Below, piece by piece: positions 26,404-34,143 of a stretch of 64,000 bases of DNA. Each line of letters starts with the position of its first letter. Positions within the stretch are counted from its first letter, which is position 1. The DNA lies in NCBI RefSeq assembly GCF_036346855.1, contig NZ_CP107841.1, positions 5,708,001-5,772,000 of the forward strand. Direction: 5' to 3'. A model generated the notes under the pieces. It did not search any database. It was not told the DNA's origin and was given only the letters and a program-made list of their open reading frames with translations. Source of the stretch: Streptomyces europaeiscabiei. GTDB taxonomy: Bacteria; Actinomycetota; Actinomycetes; Streptomycetales; Streptomycetaceae. Position numbers and translations under genes: made by a program.

Positions 26404-26450
26404 ACAGGGGGAACAGAGCCGCTGTGATTATTGAGGAGGACGGTACGTGA
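26400..26450 (+). CDS. 16-residue coupling ORF between ATPase and protease genes
   Basis: The frame MNRGNRAAVIIEEDGT starts in an ATGA overlapping the ATPase stop and ends in a GTGA overlapping the start of the calpain-like gene. The GAGGAGG ribosome site of the protease gene lies within it. The exact double overlap suggests translational coupling from ATPase to protease. Whether the peptide has a role is unknown. Confidence 0.45.
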   Translation: MNRGNRAAVIIEEDGT

Positions 26451-28111
26451 GCGAGCTTCAGGAGGCCGATCGTCCACCTGTGCCGGAACTCGAAGCCCCC
26501 AGACCGTGGGAGGCGGGAGAGACCGGCGCCCCCGCGGAGCCGAGGGCCGCCGATTCCTCCACCGCGGTGAAGGACAGCAGGACCGGCGAGGGGTTTCTGG
26601 AGCCGACCGAGCCCGAGAAACCGACGGAATCCGCAGAGCCGCAGGAGCCCGCCGAGCCAGATGAGGTGCCACTGGAACCCGAGGAGCTGGAGAGGCCAGA
26701 GGGGTCGGTGGACTCGGCCGAGGCGTGGGGCGCGGGCGAACCCGAGGAGCCGTTGGAGTCGTCGTACTGGAGTGCCGAAAGCGACACGGACAGTCCTCAG
26801 ACGGCGGAGGAGCCCGAGGAGCCCGAGGGGGCGGAGGGGGCGGAGGGGGCGGAGGGGGCGGAGGGGGCGGAGGGGGCGGAGGGGGCGGAGGGGGCGCACG
26901 GTTCTTGGAGGTCAGCGGAGTCCGGCGAGCAGGATGGCGAAGGCGGCACGGACAGCCTTGAGTCGGAGGAGCCGGTCGAGCCGGAGGAATCTTCGGAGCC
27001 TGCGGAGTCCGAGGAGTCGGATGCCGAAGAGGGCGAGGCCAGTCCGCAACTGGAAGAACAGTCCGCGGACTCGGTCGAGGCCCCGGACTCCCCGCAGTCG
27101 GCGGAGGCCGCCGAGCCCACACAGCCCACTGAGGTTGCACAGCCCGTCGAGTCCGGGGAGCCGGACGAATCGGTCAAGCCCGGTGACTCCGGCGACAAGA
27201 TCCAGAAGACGGTCGATCGTCCTCCCATCGAGAACATGTACTTCGATGACGGGGAGGAAATCGAAGGACTGACTTACGGTGACCCGATCAACGAGCGCCC
27301 GGAGGGCAAGGTCCCGCTCTTCGACGGGCCGCCCACGCGGGAGCAGACCGCGCAGGGCAGTCTGAACGACTGCGGTGTCATCGCGTCGCTTGGAGCTGTT
27401 GCGGGGCACCGCCCCGAGGCCATCGAGAACGCCGTTCAGGAGAACCCCGACGGCACCTACACGGTGACCCTCCACGACACGGAGCGCGGAGCGGACGGCA
27501 TCTGCCGGGCCACCGACCAACGGATCGAACTCCTCGTCGAGCCGGACCTCCCCGTCGTCGAGGACGATCCCCATACGCCGGTCTTCGCACAGATGGAAGG
27601 GACGGCGTGGGCCGCAGTGCTGGAGAAGGCGATGGCCGCAGTCGACCAGACGTGGGACGACAAGCGCACGAACGACTGGGACGCGGAGTGGAAGGCGGAC
27701 ACGGATGTCCCCAACGGTCCCGCGCCGGTCGGCTACGAACGGCTCAACCAGGGCTCCAGTGTGTGGGAACAGACCGAAATACTCACCCAGCTCACGGGCA
27801 GGGACAGCATCGTCTATCCGTTCCCGCAGGGTGAGGGCGCCGGCCCCGCACTGGAGGGGCACCTGCAGCAGCAACTCGCGGACAACAAACCGATCTTGGC
27901 CGCATCGCGCATGCTCAACGAGGACGCCGACGAAGAAGAACTGCCCTACGAGCTGGTCCCGAACCACGCGTACGAGGTGGTCGGGGCGCAGGACGGCATG
28001 GTCCACTTGCGCAACCCTTGGGGTGTCGACGATCCGGAGGAGATGTCGACTGAGGAGTTCATCAGGAACTTCAGCGACCAAGGGTGGGGTCTCTACGGCA
28101 CGCTCACCTAG
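26447..28111 (+). CDS. Calpain-like (C2) cysteine protease with acidic repeat N-terminus
   Basis: A 554-residue protein. Residues 1-270 are extremely acidic, low-complexity Glu/Pro/Ser/Ala sequence including eight EGA repeats. The C-terminal domain has the calpain triad in order: Cys309 in QGSLNDCGVIASLGAV, His507 in LVPNHAYEVVGA and Asn523 in HLRNPWGVDD, followed by STEEFIRNFSDQGW as in C2 proteases. There is no signal peptide. The GTG at 26447 has GAGGAGG nine bases upstream. It is translationally linked to the HerA-type ATPase, so it may be an effector or a substrate of that machine. The acidic arm might be a transport signal or an inhibitory tail (inference). Confidence 0.8.
   Translation: MSELQEADRPPVPELEAPRPWEAGETGAPAEPRAADSSTAVKDSRTGEGFLEPTEPEKPTESAEPQEPAEPDEVPLEPEELERPEGSVDSAEAWGAGEPEEPLESSYWSAESDTDSPQTAEEPEEPEGAEGAEGAEGAEGAEGAEGAEGAHGSWRSAESGEQDGEGGTDSLESEEPVEPEESSEPAESEESDAEEGEASPQLEEQSADSVEAPDSPQSAEAAEPTQPTEVAQPVESGEPDESVKPGDSGDKIQKTVDRPPIENMYFDDGEEIEGLTYGDPINERPEGKVPLFDGPPTREQTAQGSLNDCGVIASLGAVAGHRPEAIENAVQENPDGTYTVTLHDTERGADGICRATDQRIELLVEPDLPVVEDDPHTPVFAQMEGTAWAAVLEKAMAAVDQTWDDKRTNDWDAEWKADTDVPNGPAPVGYERLNQGSSVWEQTEILTQLTGRDSIVYPFPQGEGAGPALEGHLQQQLADNKPILAASRMLNEDADEEELPYELVPNHAYEVVGAQDGMVHLRNPWGVDDPEEMSTEEFIRNFSDQGWGLYGTLT
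26825..26896 (+). repeat. 9-base minisatellite, eight perfect copies
   Basis: Eight identical GAGGGGGCG units inside the acidic arm of the calpain-like gene, each encoding Glu-Gly-Ala. Gain or loss of units keeps the reading frame, so length variation between strains is expected. Confidence 0.9.
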
Positions 28112-28169
28112 AGCATGCAAACAACCGAGGAAAGCACTCCCACTCGGGGTATTTGGAGAGGAGATTCGT

Positions 28170-28490
28170 ATGGCGCGGGACAAGTTGGTGATCCGCTCCG
28201 GGCAGCTCACGAGGACCGGAGAGGGAAAGGTCGGCGGTGTGAGCAGCACGTCGGCCACCGAGTCGAGACCGGCCCGCGTGAAGCTGGCCGTTGTCGACGC
28301 GGACGGCACGGAACGCAAGGAGCGCCTGGAGCTGAACGACACCTTCCCCGTGGGCTCGGAGACCTGGCGCTTGGTGGACATCACACACTTCACCGGCGGC
28401 CGGTGGGCGGCCGTGGCTGTTCCCGCAGACGCACCCTCCTCGGACACCGTGCGCGAGGATTCCACCTCTCCGGAGGCCCCCGACGCATGA
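28170..28490 (+). CDS. Small conserved-looking protein of the ATPase/protease operon
   Basis: A 106-residue protein, MARDKLVIRSGQLTRTGEGK, with a compact beta-rich pattern (ARVKLAVVDADG, KERLELNDTFPVGSETWRLVDITHF, WAAVAV) and an acidic tail. GGAGAGGAG precedes the ATG, and it follows the calpain-like gene by 58 bases in the same direction. It resembles small actinobacterial DUF6406-type proteins, but I could not verify that. It might be an inhibitor or chaperone of the protease; this is only a guess from position. Confidence 0.65.
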   Translation: MARDKLVIRSGQLTRTGEGKVGGVSSTSATESRPARVKLAVVDADGTERKERLELNDTFPVGSETWRLVDITHFTGGRWAAVAVPADAPSSDTVREDSTSPEAPDA

Positions 28491-28646
28491 CGTGGTCATG
28501 ATTGCTTTGGGTGAGCGGTGGTCGCGTGACAGCGCGCAGGGGCGCGCCGATCGGGGGAAAGCGCAAAGGGGCGCAGGCCAAGGGCTGATGGGTTCTCCTG
28601 CTGGGTTGTTTCCACACCCTCGATGCTGTCTACCGCGCTGAACCGC
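28491..28646. other. Intergenic segment before IS
   Basis: No supported gene or hairpin terminator. It is the left flank of the IS at 28650. Confidence 0.4.
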
Positions 28647-28649
28647 TAA
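28647..28649. repeat. IS target-site duplication (TAA), left copy
   Basis: TAA before the left terminal repeat, matched by TAA at 29551-29553. Confidence 0.7.
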
Positions 28650-29550
28650 GGAGTCCTTGCAGAAAGATCGTGTTGTGGCACGGTGGAGATGTACGTGATC
28701 CCGTCTTCTGTGGGGTGTGAGCATGGCGCGGCGGAAGCCGTGGGAGATCAGCGACGAGTTGTGGGCGGTGATCGAGCCGCTGTTGCCGAAGCATGAGCGG
28801 CGGTTCCGGTACCCGGGGCGCAAGCGGATCGATGACCGCAAGACGCTCCAGGGAGTCCTGTTCGTCCTGTACACCGGTGTCCAGTGGGAGTTCCTGCCGC
28901 AGGAGTTGGGGTTCGGTTCAGGTCCCACCTGCTGGCGGCGGCTGGCCGAGTGGCAGGAGGCCGGAGTGTGGGAGGAACTGCAGCGGGTGCTGCTGGACCG
29001 GTTGCGGGCTGCGGACCGCCTGGACTTCTCCCGCGCCACGATCGACGCCTCGCACGTGCAGGCCAAGCGGGGGCGTGGCAGCCCAAAAGTCGGTCCGAGT
29101 CCGGTTGACCGCGGGCGGCCGGGCTCGAAGCATCACGTGCTGACCGACGCGCATGGCACCCCGCTGCGGGTGTCACTGACCGGCGGTCACCGCCACGATG
29201 TCACCCAGCTTCTGCCGCTGGTCGACGGGATGCCGCCGGTGCGGGGCAAGCGGGGCCGGCCCCGGCGCAAGCCCCGGACCCTGTATGCCGACCGCGGCTA
29301 CGACTACGACGTCTACCGCCACCGGCTGCGTGAACGCGGCATCACACCGAAGATCGCCCGACGCGGACAGCCGCACGGTTCTGGCCTGGGCAGGGTCAGG
29401 TGGGTTGCCGAGTCCGCCATCGCCTGGCTCCACGGCCCCCGCCGCTTACGGACCCGCTGGGAAGCCCGAGACGACATGCACGACGCCTTCCTCCAACTCG
29501 CCCACTGCATGATCCTCGCCCGCAAGAACCCAGCATTCTGAAAGGACTCC
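28650..29550. mobile_element. IS5-family insertion sequence (901 bases)
   Basis: Terminal inverted repeats GGAGTCCTTGCAGAA (28650-28664) and, on the other strand at 29536-29550, GGAGTCCTTTCAGAA, differing at one position. A three-base TAA target duplication flanks them. One intact transposase fills the element. The TNA-type duplication fits the IS1031-like branch of IS5. Confidence 0.9.
28717..29541 (+). CDS. IS5-family transposase
   Basis: A 274-residue single-frame transposase. The N-terminal DUF4096-type region is EISDELWAVIEPLLPKHERR and GVLFVLYTGVQWEFLPQELG. The DDE core follows: Asp in ATIDASHVQAKRG, Asp in LYADRGYDYD and Glu in RWVAESAIAWLHGPRRLRTRWE. It is intact, reading across the whole element. 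GTG 28717 or ATG 28723 may be the true start. Confidence 0.92.
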   Translation: MSMARRKPWEISDELWAVIEPLLPKHERRFRYPGRKRIDDRKTLQGVLFVLYTGVQWEFLPQELGFGSGPTCWRRLAEWQEAGVWEELQRVLLDRLRAADRLDFSRATIDASHVQAKRGRGSPKVGPSPVDRGRPGSKHHVLTDAHGTPLRVSLTGGHRHDVTQLLPLVDGMPPVRGKRGRPRRKPRTLYADRGYDYDVYRHRLRERGITPKIARRGQPHGSGLGRVRWVAESAIAWLHGPRRLRTRWEARDDMHDAFLQLAHCMILARKNPAF

Positions 29551-29553
29551 TAA
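29551..29553. repeat. IS target-site duplication (TAA), right copy
   Basis: TAA directly after the right terminal repeat, matching 28647-28649. Confidence 0.7.
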
Positions 29554-29676
29554 GACGGTCACCCCGGTCACGGCGCGTGAAAGTCAAAGGCGGCTCGGCG
29601 TCCCTAATCCCCATCTCCTCCCCATCCCCTTCCCGCCCCCGCCGCATGGCATGACCATGGGGAGACGGTGGGCACG

Positions 29677-29841
29677 ATGATCACCGGGCTGGTCATCATG
29701 CCGCTGTTCTGCCTGGCGGCCGTCGCCCGTTTCGTCGTCTTGCTCTGCGAGTTGCTTCCCGCCTTCCTCTCTCCCCTGTGGGAGATACGGCGTCTGCGCG
29801 TCCGGCACGGGATGACCCTGCGAACGGCCCTGGGGCGCTGA
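29677..29841 (+). CDS. Small membrane protein (54 residues)
   Basis: MITGLVIMPLFCLAAVARFV opens a protein with one or two hydrophobic helices and a basic C-terminus (EIRRLRVRHGMTLRTALGR). It may instead start at the in-frame GTG 29668. GGGGAG lies upstream (12 bases from the ATG, 3 from the GTG). Codon use is typical of the genome. It is the first gene right of the IS. Function unknown. Confidence 0.45.
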   Translation: MITGLVIMPLFCLAAVARFVVLLCELLPAFLSPLWEIRRLRVRHGMTLRTALGR

Positions 29842-29905
29842 ACCGTCCGGTGCGGGATGACGTCTCATCAGGGGAAACGCGTACGCAGCTGTCGGGGAGG
29901 CACTC

Positions 29906-30412
29906 ATGGCCATGGTCGGACTGTTCTGGATCGCCGAGGACGGCGGGGTGTACGTCGGGGCACAGCCGGAGGGGTACGGGGACGGGGTACGGCTGACGCG
30001 GGACTGGGTGGAGGGGCTCGGGACCGGCCAGAGCGCGGTGTGGGGCTGGTCGGAGATCCGGTCGATCGCCGTGCGGTACGTGCGGATCCGGTCCGGCGCC
30101 CGGCTGCTCGCCACCACGGCCGTCGACCTCGTCGCCAGCGCCGTCGCGGGCGGCGGTGACGCCGCGGCCGCGTTCGAGGTGCACCTCGAGACCGTCGACA
30201 GAACCGTCGAACTGAACACACTGTCGGCCGCGGCCCTCGGCGGCTACGTCCAGTCCGAGTACGACCTCTCCGTCGCCCTGCTGGATCGCATCGTGGCCGG
30301 TACGGCGGACGTCGACACCCTCGCGAGCTGGGGCCGCGCCCACGCCACGGAGGGCACCCCACGCCGTGAGCAGCGGGAGGCCCTGCTGCGGAAGTGGGCG
30401 ACCGAGGGCTGA
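29906..30412 (+). CDS. Hypothetical protein, small soluble domain
   Basis: A 168-residue protein beginning MAMVGLFWIAEDGGVYVGAQPEGYG, preceded by GGGGAGG. The first half is beta-rich (VYVGAQPEGYGDGVRLTRDWVEGLG, SIAVRYVRIRSG), like small actinobacterial PH-like or bacterial Pleckstrin-type modules. The second half is helical. No membrane helix is seen. It stands just before the zeta-toxin pair. Function unknown. Confidence 0.65.
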   Translation: MAMVGLFWIAEDGGVYVGAQPEGYGDGVRLTRDWVEGLGTGQSAVWGWSEIRSIAVRYVRIRSGARLLATTAVDLVASAVAGGGDAAAAFEVHLETVDRTVELNTLSAAALGGYVQSEYDLSVALLDRIVAGTADVDTLASWGRAHATEGTPRREQREALLRKWATEG

Positions 30413-30534
30413 TGCGGCGGTGAACCGCGGCGGGTGCCCTTGCCGGCTCCGACCTCCGGGTTCCCGGGAACCCGGCTGCCCTCGTCCGCCGTCCCCCACA
30501 ATGACCACTGGAGACCGGGACACCGGAGGGACAC

Positions 30535-30882
30535 ATGACGGCACGGGACACTCCGCAGGGCGCTCCACGGGACACCGCACGCGGCAACGGCATCTCGGTG
30601 ACCCATGATCTGGAGCCGCACGACTGGTCGAACGAGGAGACCGCGGCGTACGAGGCGGCGATCGAGGCCGTCAACGGGGCGGTCGGCGCCTACAGCGCGC
30701 TGATCGCCGCGGAGGAGGACAAGGACGCCCCCGACCCCGCCGTCATCGAGGCCGCGCGCGCCGCGCAGGGGCGGCTGGCGAAGGAGCGTGAGCGGCTGCG
30801 CTCGGCCGACCGTGAGCAGATCGCCGAGGCCCGCTCACGCTACGCCCGGCTCGCCCGCGAGGTCCTGGCGAGCCTCACGTGA
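30535..30882 (+). CDS. Putative antidote/partner of zeta-type toxin
   Basis: A 115-residue acidic helical protein (EETAAYEAAIEAVNGAVGAYSALIAAEEDK, then a long helix AARAAQGRLAKERERLRSADREQIAEARSRYARLAREVLASL). GGAGGG precedes the ATG. Its stop overlaps the toxin GTG in a GTGA. Small helical proteins directly upstream of zeta kinases act as epsilon-like antitoxins in the known systems. The sequence is not obviously epsilon, so the antitoxin role is inferred from position and coupling. Confidence 0.6.
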   Translation: MTARDTPQGAPRDTARGNGISVTHDLEPHDWSNEETAAYEAAIEAVNGAVGAYSALIAAEEDKDAPDPAVIEAARAAQGRLAKERERLRSADREQIAEARSRYARLAREVLASLT

Positions 30883-32342
30883 CCGACCCGGCCGACCGCA
30901 GGCGCATGACCGATCCGGCCGAGCACCAGCGTGTGACGGATCCGGCCGAGCTCCAGCACATGGCCGCCCCGGCCGATCGCCTGCCCGATCCGCCCGCGCG
31001 TGTGATCGATCCCGCCGAGGTGGAGCGGCACCGGCTGTCCGACGCCGAGAACCGGCGGATCTTCCGTGAGCGGATCGTCCCCGACCTGCTGGCGGGGCGC
31101 ACCGGGCAGGAGACACCGACCGTGGTGTTCCTGGTCGGCCAGCCCGGTGCGGGCAAGAGCAGGGTCACCGAGATGGTGGCCGGCGTACTCGACCGGCACG
31201 GTGGCTTCGCGGACGTCGACAGCGACCTCTACAAGCCCTACCACCCCGCGTACGCCCGGCTGATGGCCCAGGACGACACCCTGATGGCCGCCTACACCCG
31301 CGCCGACGGGCGGGCCTGGATGGCCTTGGCCGAGGCGTACGTCCGTGAGCACGGGCTGCACGCGATCATCCAGGAGACCTCGCAGAACGCGCGGGCCGTG
31401 GAAGAGAAGATGCGGGCCTACCGGGACTCCGGCGCGCGCGTCGAGGCCCTGTTCATGGGGGTGCCGCAGGCGATGAGCAACCAGGGCATCGTCAACCGGT
31501 ACTACGAGCAGCTCGCGGACCGCGGCCAGGGGCGGCTGACCGTGCAGTCCAACGCCGACGAGTCCTACGCCGGCATCCTCGAACTCGCCGACCGTGTCGA
31601 CCGGGGCGCCCTCGCCGACCTCGCGAGTGTGTACCGCCGCGGTGAGAGCAAGCCCCGCTACAGCAACTCCCTCGACGGCACCGGCGACTGGACCGGTCCG
31701 CCGGAGCTGCGCCAGGCCCTCGCCGCGGAACGCGTACGCCCCTGGACGGCGGCCGAGAGCGACTCCTTCGTCACCACCCAGCTGCGCCTGCGCGAGACCG
31801 CTCGGGCGCTGGGCCCCGAGTGGCCGGGCCGGCTCACCCGCATCGAGGACCAGGCCCGCCCCCTGCTGACCCCGGCCTCAGCGGCACAGCTGACCCCGAC
31901 ACCAGCCCCGGCCTCAGCGGCACAGCTGACCCCGACACCAGCCCCGGCCCCAGCGGCACAGCAGGCTCCCAAGGCAACTCCGGCCTCAGCGGCACAGCAG
32001 GCTCCCGAGGAAGCCCCGGCCTCAGCGGCACAGCAGGCCCTCACGGGAACCCTGACCGCGCCGTCGGCGACCCCGGCTGTTCCGCCGGCAGCCCCGACAG
32101 CCCCCTCGGCTGCTCCGGCTACGCCTCCGACGGCCCCCGCCGCGTCGCCGCCTCCGACGGCCCCCGCCGCGTCGCCGTCGCCCTCGGCCGCCGCCGCGCG
32201 CTCCCGCAGCACCCCACGCCCCACCAGCCCCACCAGCCCCACCACCCCGCAGTCTCCGAGTCAGGGGGCGCGCCCCGGTCCCAGCCGCGCGACACCTCCG
32301 CAGGGACCGAGCGGCCCCGAACCCAACCGACACGGCCGATAA
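30879..32342 (+). CDS. Zeta-toxin-family kinase with long Ala/Pro tail
   Basis: A 487-residue protein. The N-terminus is repetitive (TDPAD, TDPAEHQ, TDPAELQ units). The zeta-toxin kinase domain follows (about 50-290), with Walker A GQPGAGKS (87-94), the acidic catalytic segment FADVDSDLYKPYHP, AIIQETSQNARAVEEKMRAYRDSGARVEALFMGVP and NRYYEQLADRGQGRL. Members of this family phosphorylate UDP-N-acetylhexosamines and block peptidoglycan synthesis. After about residue 330 comes an Ala/Pro/Gln-rich tail of about 150 residues, built partly from 36-base repeats, that zeta toxins lack. The GTG start overlaps the partner gene stop. Confidence 0.85.
   Translation: MTDPADRRRMTDPAEHQRVTDPAELQHMAAPADRLPDPPARVIDPAEVERHRLSDAENRRIFRERIVPDLLAGRTGQETPTVVFLVGQPGAGKSRVTEMVAGVLDRHGGFADVDSDLYKPYHPAYARLMAQDDTLMAAYTRADGRAWMALAEAYVREHGLHAIIQETSQNARAVEEKMRAYRDSGARVEALFMGVPQAMSNQGIVNRYYEQLADRGQGRLTVQSNADESYAGILELADRVDRGALADLASVYRRGESKPRYSNSLDGTGDWTGPPELRQALAAERVRPWTAAESDSFVTTQLRLRETARALGPEWPGRLTRIEDQARPLLTPASAAQLTPTPAPASAAQLTPTPAPAPAAQQAPKATPASAAQQAPEEAPASAAQQALTGTLTAPSATPAVPPAAPTAPSAAPATPPTAPAASPPPTAPAASPSPSAAAARSRSTPRPTSPTSPTTPQSPSQGARPGPSRATPPQGPSGPEPNRHGR
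31867..32040 (+). repeat. 36-base repeats in the zeta-toxin tail
   Basis: About five units with the core GCCTCAGCGGCACAG, encoding PASAAQ followed by LTPTPA or QAPxxA. The first two copies are nearly identical and later ones diverge. Confidence 0.7.
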
Positions 32343-32886
32343 CAGCCAGGCGCCCGACCCGACCGCTTGACCGCCTGGCCGCCCGCGACCGTCCGGTAGT
32401 AGCCGCACCCGAACCCCACCCCCCGCCTCCGAAGCCGCCCGCGTGAGGGTCGCGTGAGGTCCGCCACCCGCCGTTGCCCGGCCCGCGACCGGACAGGGGC
32501 GGCGGGCCTCCGGTTACGGGGGCCGTCCCGGCCGTCGGCGGCCAGGCACCACCCGTCCAGGGGCGGCAGGCGGTCACCGCGCTGACCTGCCACCCCGCGC
32601 AAGATGCCCTCGACCACCCCCGCCGCGACCCCCCTCATTCCCAACGCCCGGTCGCGCAGGGACCATTGATCGTCGGGGGTACCCGGCGGCAGCCGTTGGC
32701 TCGTGTCACGCACAGGCCGAGCGGCGACAGCGGGGGCCCTTTGCTCTACCCTCTTCACACCGAGACCACACAAGGCTGTTGTCATCTCGTTAAGTGATTA
32801 GTTCTTGACGCTGAGGTGATCACCACGTTGGCTTTCAGCCACATGGGTCGCAGTTGCGCTGCGCCCACGCCCGGAAGGCCCTTGAT
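32343..32886. other. Intergenic region, 544 bases
   Basis: No supported gene. The first 400 bases are GC-rich without coding signal. The last 120 bases hold an AT-richer control region for the solute-binding protein gene, with TTGACG at 32805-32810 and the weak dyad GAGGTGATCACCAC at 32813-32826. Confidence 0.5.
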
Positions 32887-34044
32887 GTGAACGCCCGTAC
32901 CACCAGCAACACCCCCAGCACTCGTATACGTCGTCGCACCACTGCTCTGCGCCGTACCGCCACCGCCCTCGCCGCCTCTGCCGCGGCCCTCTCCCTCGCC
33001 TCCTGCGGGGTCGTGGACGTCGGCGACACCGCGGAGGCGAGCCCCACGAAGGGCGACGACATCACGGTGGGCGTGCTGTTCCCCGACAAGGACACCAAGC
33101 GGTACGAGCAGTTCGACTACCCGAACATCAAGAAGAAGATCGCCGAGCTGACCGACAACAAGGGCGTCACCAAGTACGCCAACGCGGAGAAGGACCCGGA
33201 GACCCAGAACACCCAGCTCGAACAGATGGTGCAGGACAAGGTCGACATCATCATCGTCGACGCCGTGGACTCCAAGACCATCGCGTCCGCCGTGCAGAAG
33301 GCGGACGACGCGGGCATCCCCGTCATCGCCTACGACCGGCTGGCCGAGGGCCCGATCGACGGCTATGTCTCCTTCGACAACGAGCTCGTCGGGCAGGTGC
33401 AGGGCCGCTCGCTGGTGGAGGACCTCGGCGACAGCGCCGCCAACAAGATCGTCATGATGAACGGGTCCCCCACCGACCCGAACGCCGCCATGTTCAAGGA
33501 AGGCGCCCTCTCCGAGCTCCAGGACAAGGTGACGATCTCCGCGACGTTCGACACCAAGGACTGGGACCCGGTCGTCGCCAAGGCGAACATGGAGAAGACC
33601 GTCGCCAAGCTCGGCATCAACAACATCGACGCCGTCTACGCCGCGAACGACGGTATCGCCGGTGCCGTCATCGACGTGCTGAAGACCGCCGGTGTCTCCA
33701 AGGTGCCGCCGGTCACCGGGCAGGACGCCGACCTGGACGCCGTGCAGCGGATCCTCACGGGCGACCAGTACATGACGGTGTACAAGTCGTTCCCGACGCA
33801 GGCGAGCGCCGCCGCCGAGATGGCCGTCGCCAAGGTCCAGGGCCGCTCCATCGAGTTCGACGCCCTCGCCAAGGACAGCGTCGACTCCCCGACCACCAAG
33901 AAGATCCCGGCCCAGCTCGTGCCCCCGGTCGCGCTGACCAAGTCCAACATCGAGGACACGGTCATCGCCGACGGCATCTACACGGTCAAGCAGATCTGCA
34001 CCTCGGCCTTCAAGGCCGAGTGCGACGCGGCCAAGCTGGGCTAG
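32887..34044 (+). CDS. Sugar ABC transporter substrate-binding lipoprotein (xylose/ribose type)
   Basis: A 385-residue periplasmic-binding-protein-like lipoprotein. The signal peptide is long and basic, with lipobox LASC before GVVDVGDTAEAS. The type 1 binding fold shows ITVGVLFPDKDTKRYEQFDYPNIKKKI, VDIIIVDAVDSKTIASAVQKADDAGIPVIAYDRL and IDAVYAANDGIAGAVIDVLKTAG, as in XylF/ChvE proteins that bind aldoses. The GTG at 32887 has GGAAGG about nine bases upstream. No permease or ATPase gene is adjacent, so it either works with a distant transporter or acts as a sensor component. Confidence 0.88.
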   Translation: MNARTTSNTPSTRIRRRTTALRRTATALAASAAALSLASCGVVDVGDTAEASPTKGDDITVGVLFPDKDTKRYEQFDYPNIKKKIAELTDNKGVTKYANAEKDPETQNTQLEQMVQDKVDIIIVDAVDSKTIASAVQKADDAGIPVIAYDRLAEGPIDGYVSFDNELVGQVQGRSLVEDLGDSAANKIVMMNGSPTDPNAAMFKEGALSELQDKVTISATFDTKDWDPVVAKANMEKTVAKLGINNIDAVYAANDGIAGAVIDVLKTAGVSKVPPVTGQDADLDAVQRILTGDQYMTVYKSFPTQASAAAEMAVAKVQGRSIEFDALAKDSVDSPTTKKIPAQLVPPVALTKSNIEDTVIADGIYTVKQICTSAFKAECDAAKLG

Positions 34045-34087
34045 CCTCCGGCCGTCCTACAGCCGCGGCCGTCCCACAGCCCGACGG

Positions 34088-34113
34088 GGCCGCACCGCGA
34101 GAGCGGCACGGCC
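34088..34113 (+). terminator. Hairpin terminator after solute-binding protein gene
   Basis: Stem GGCCG-CA-CCGC / GCGG-CA-CGGCC with a GAGA loop, followed by a short pyrimidine run, between convergent genes. Confidence 0.65.
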
Positions 34114-34143
34114 TCGCCCTTTCTGGACCGTTTCGCCCCGCCC

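Noticed and set aside
26259..27140. Minus-strand poly-proline protein
   Set aside because: It is the reverse reading of the EGA minisatellite and acidic arm. There is no start signal.
28104..29066. Minus-strand 320-codon frame at the left end of the second IS
   Set aside because: It crosses the IS boundary and runs opposite both the transposase and the 106-residue gene.
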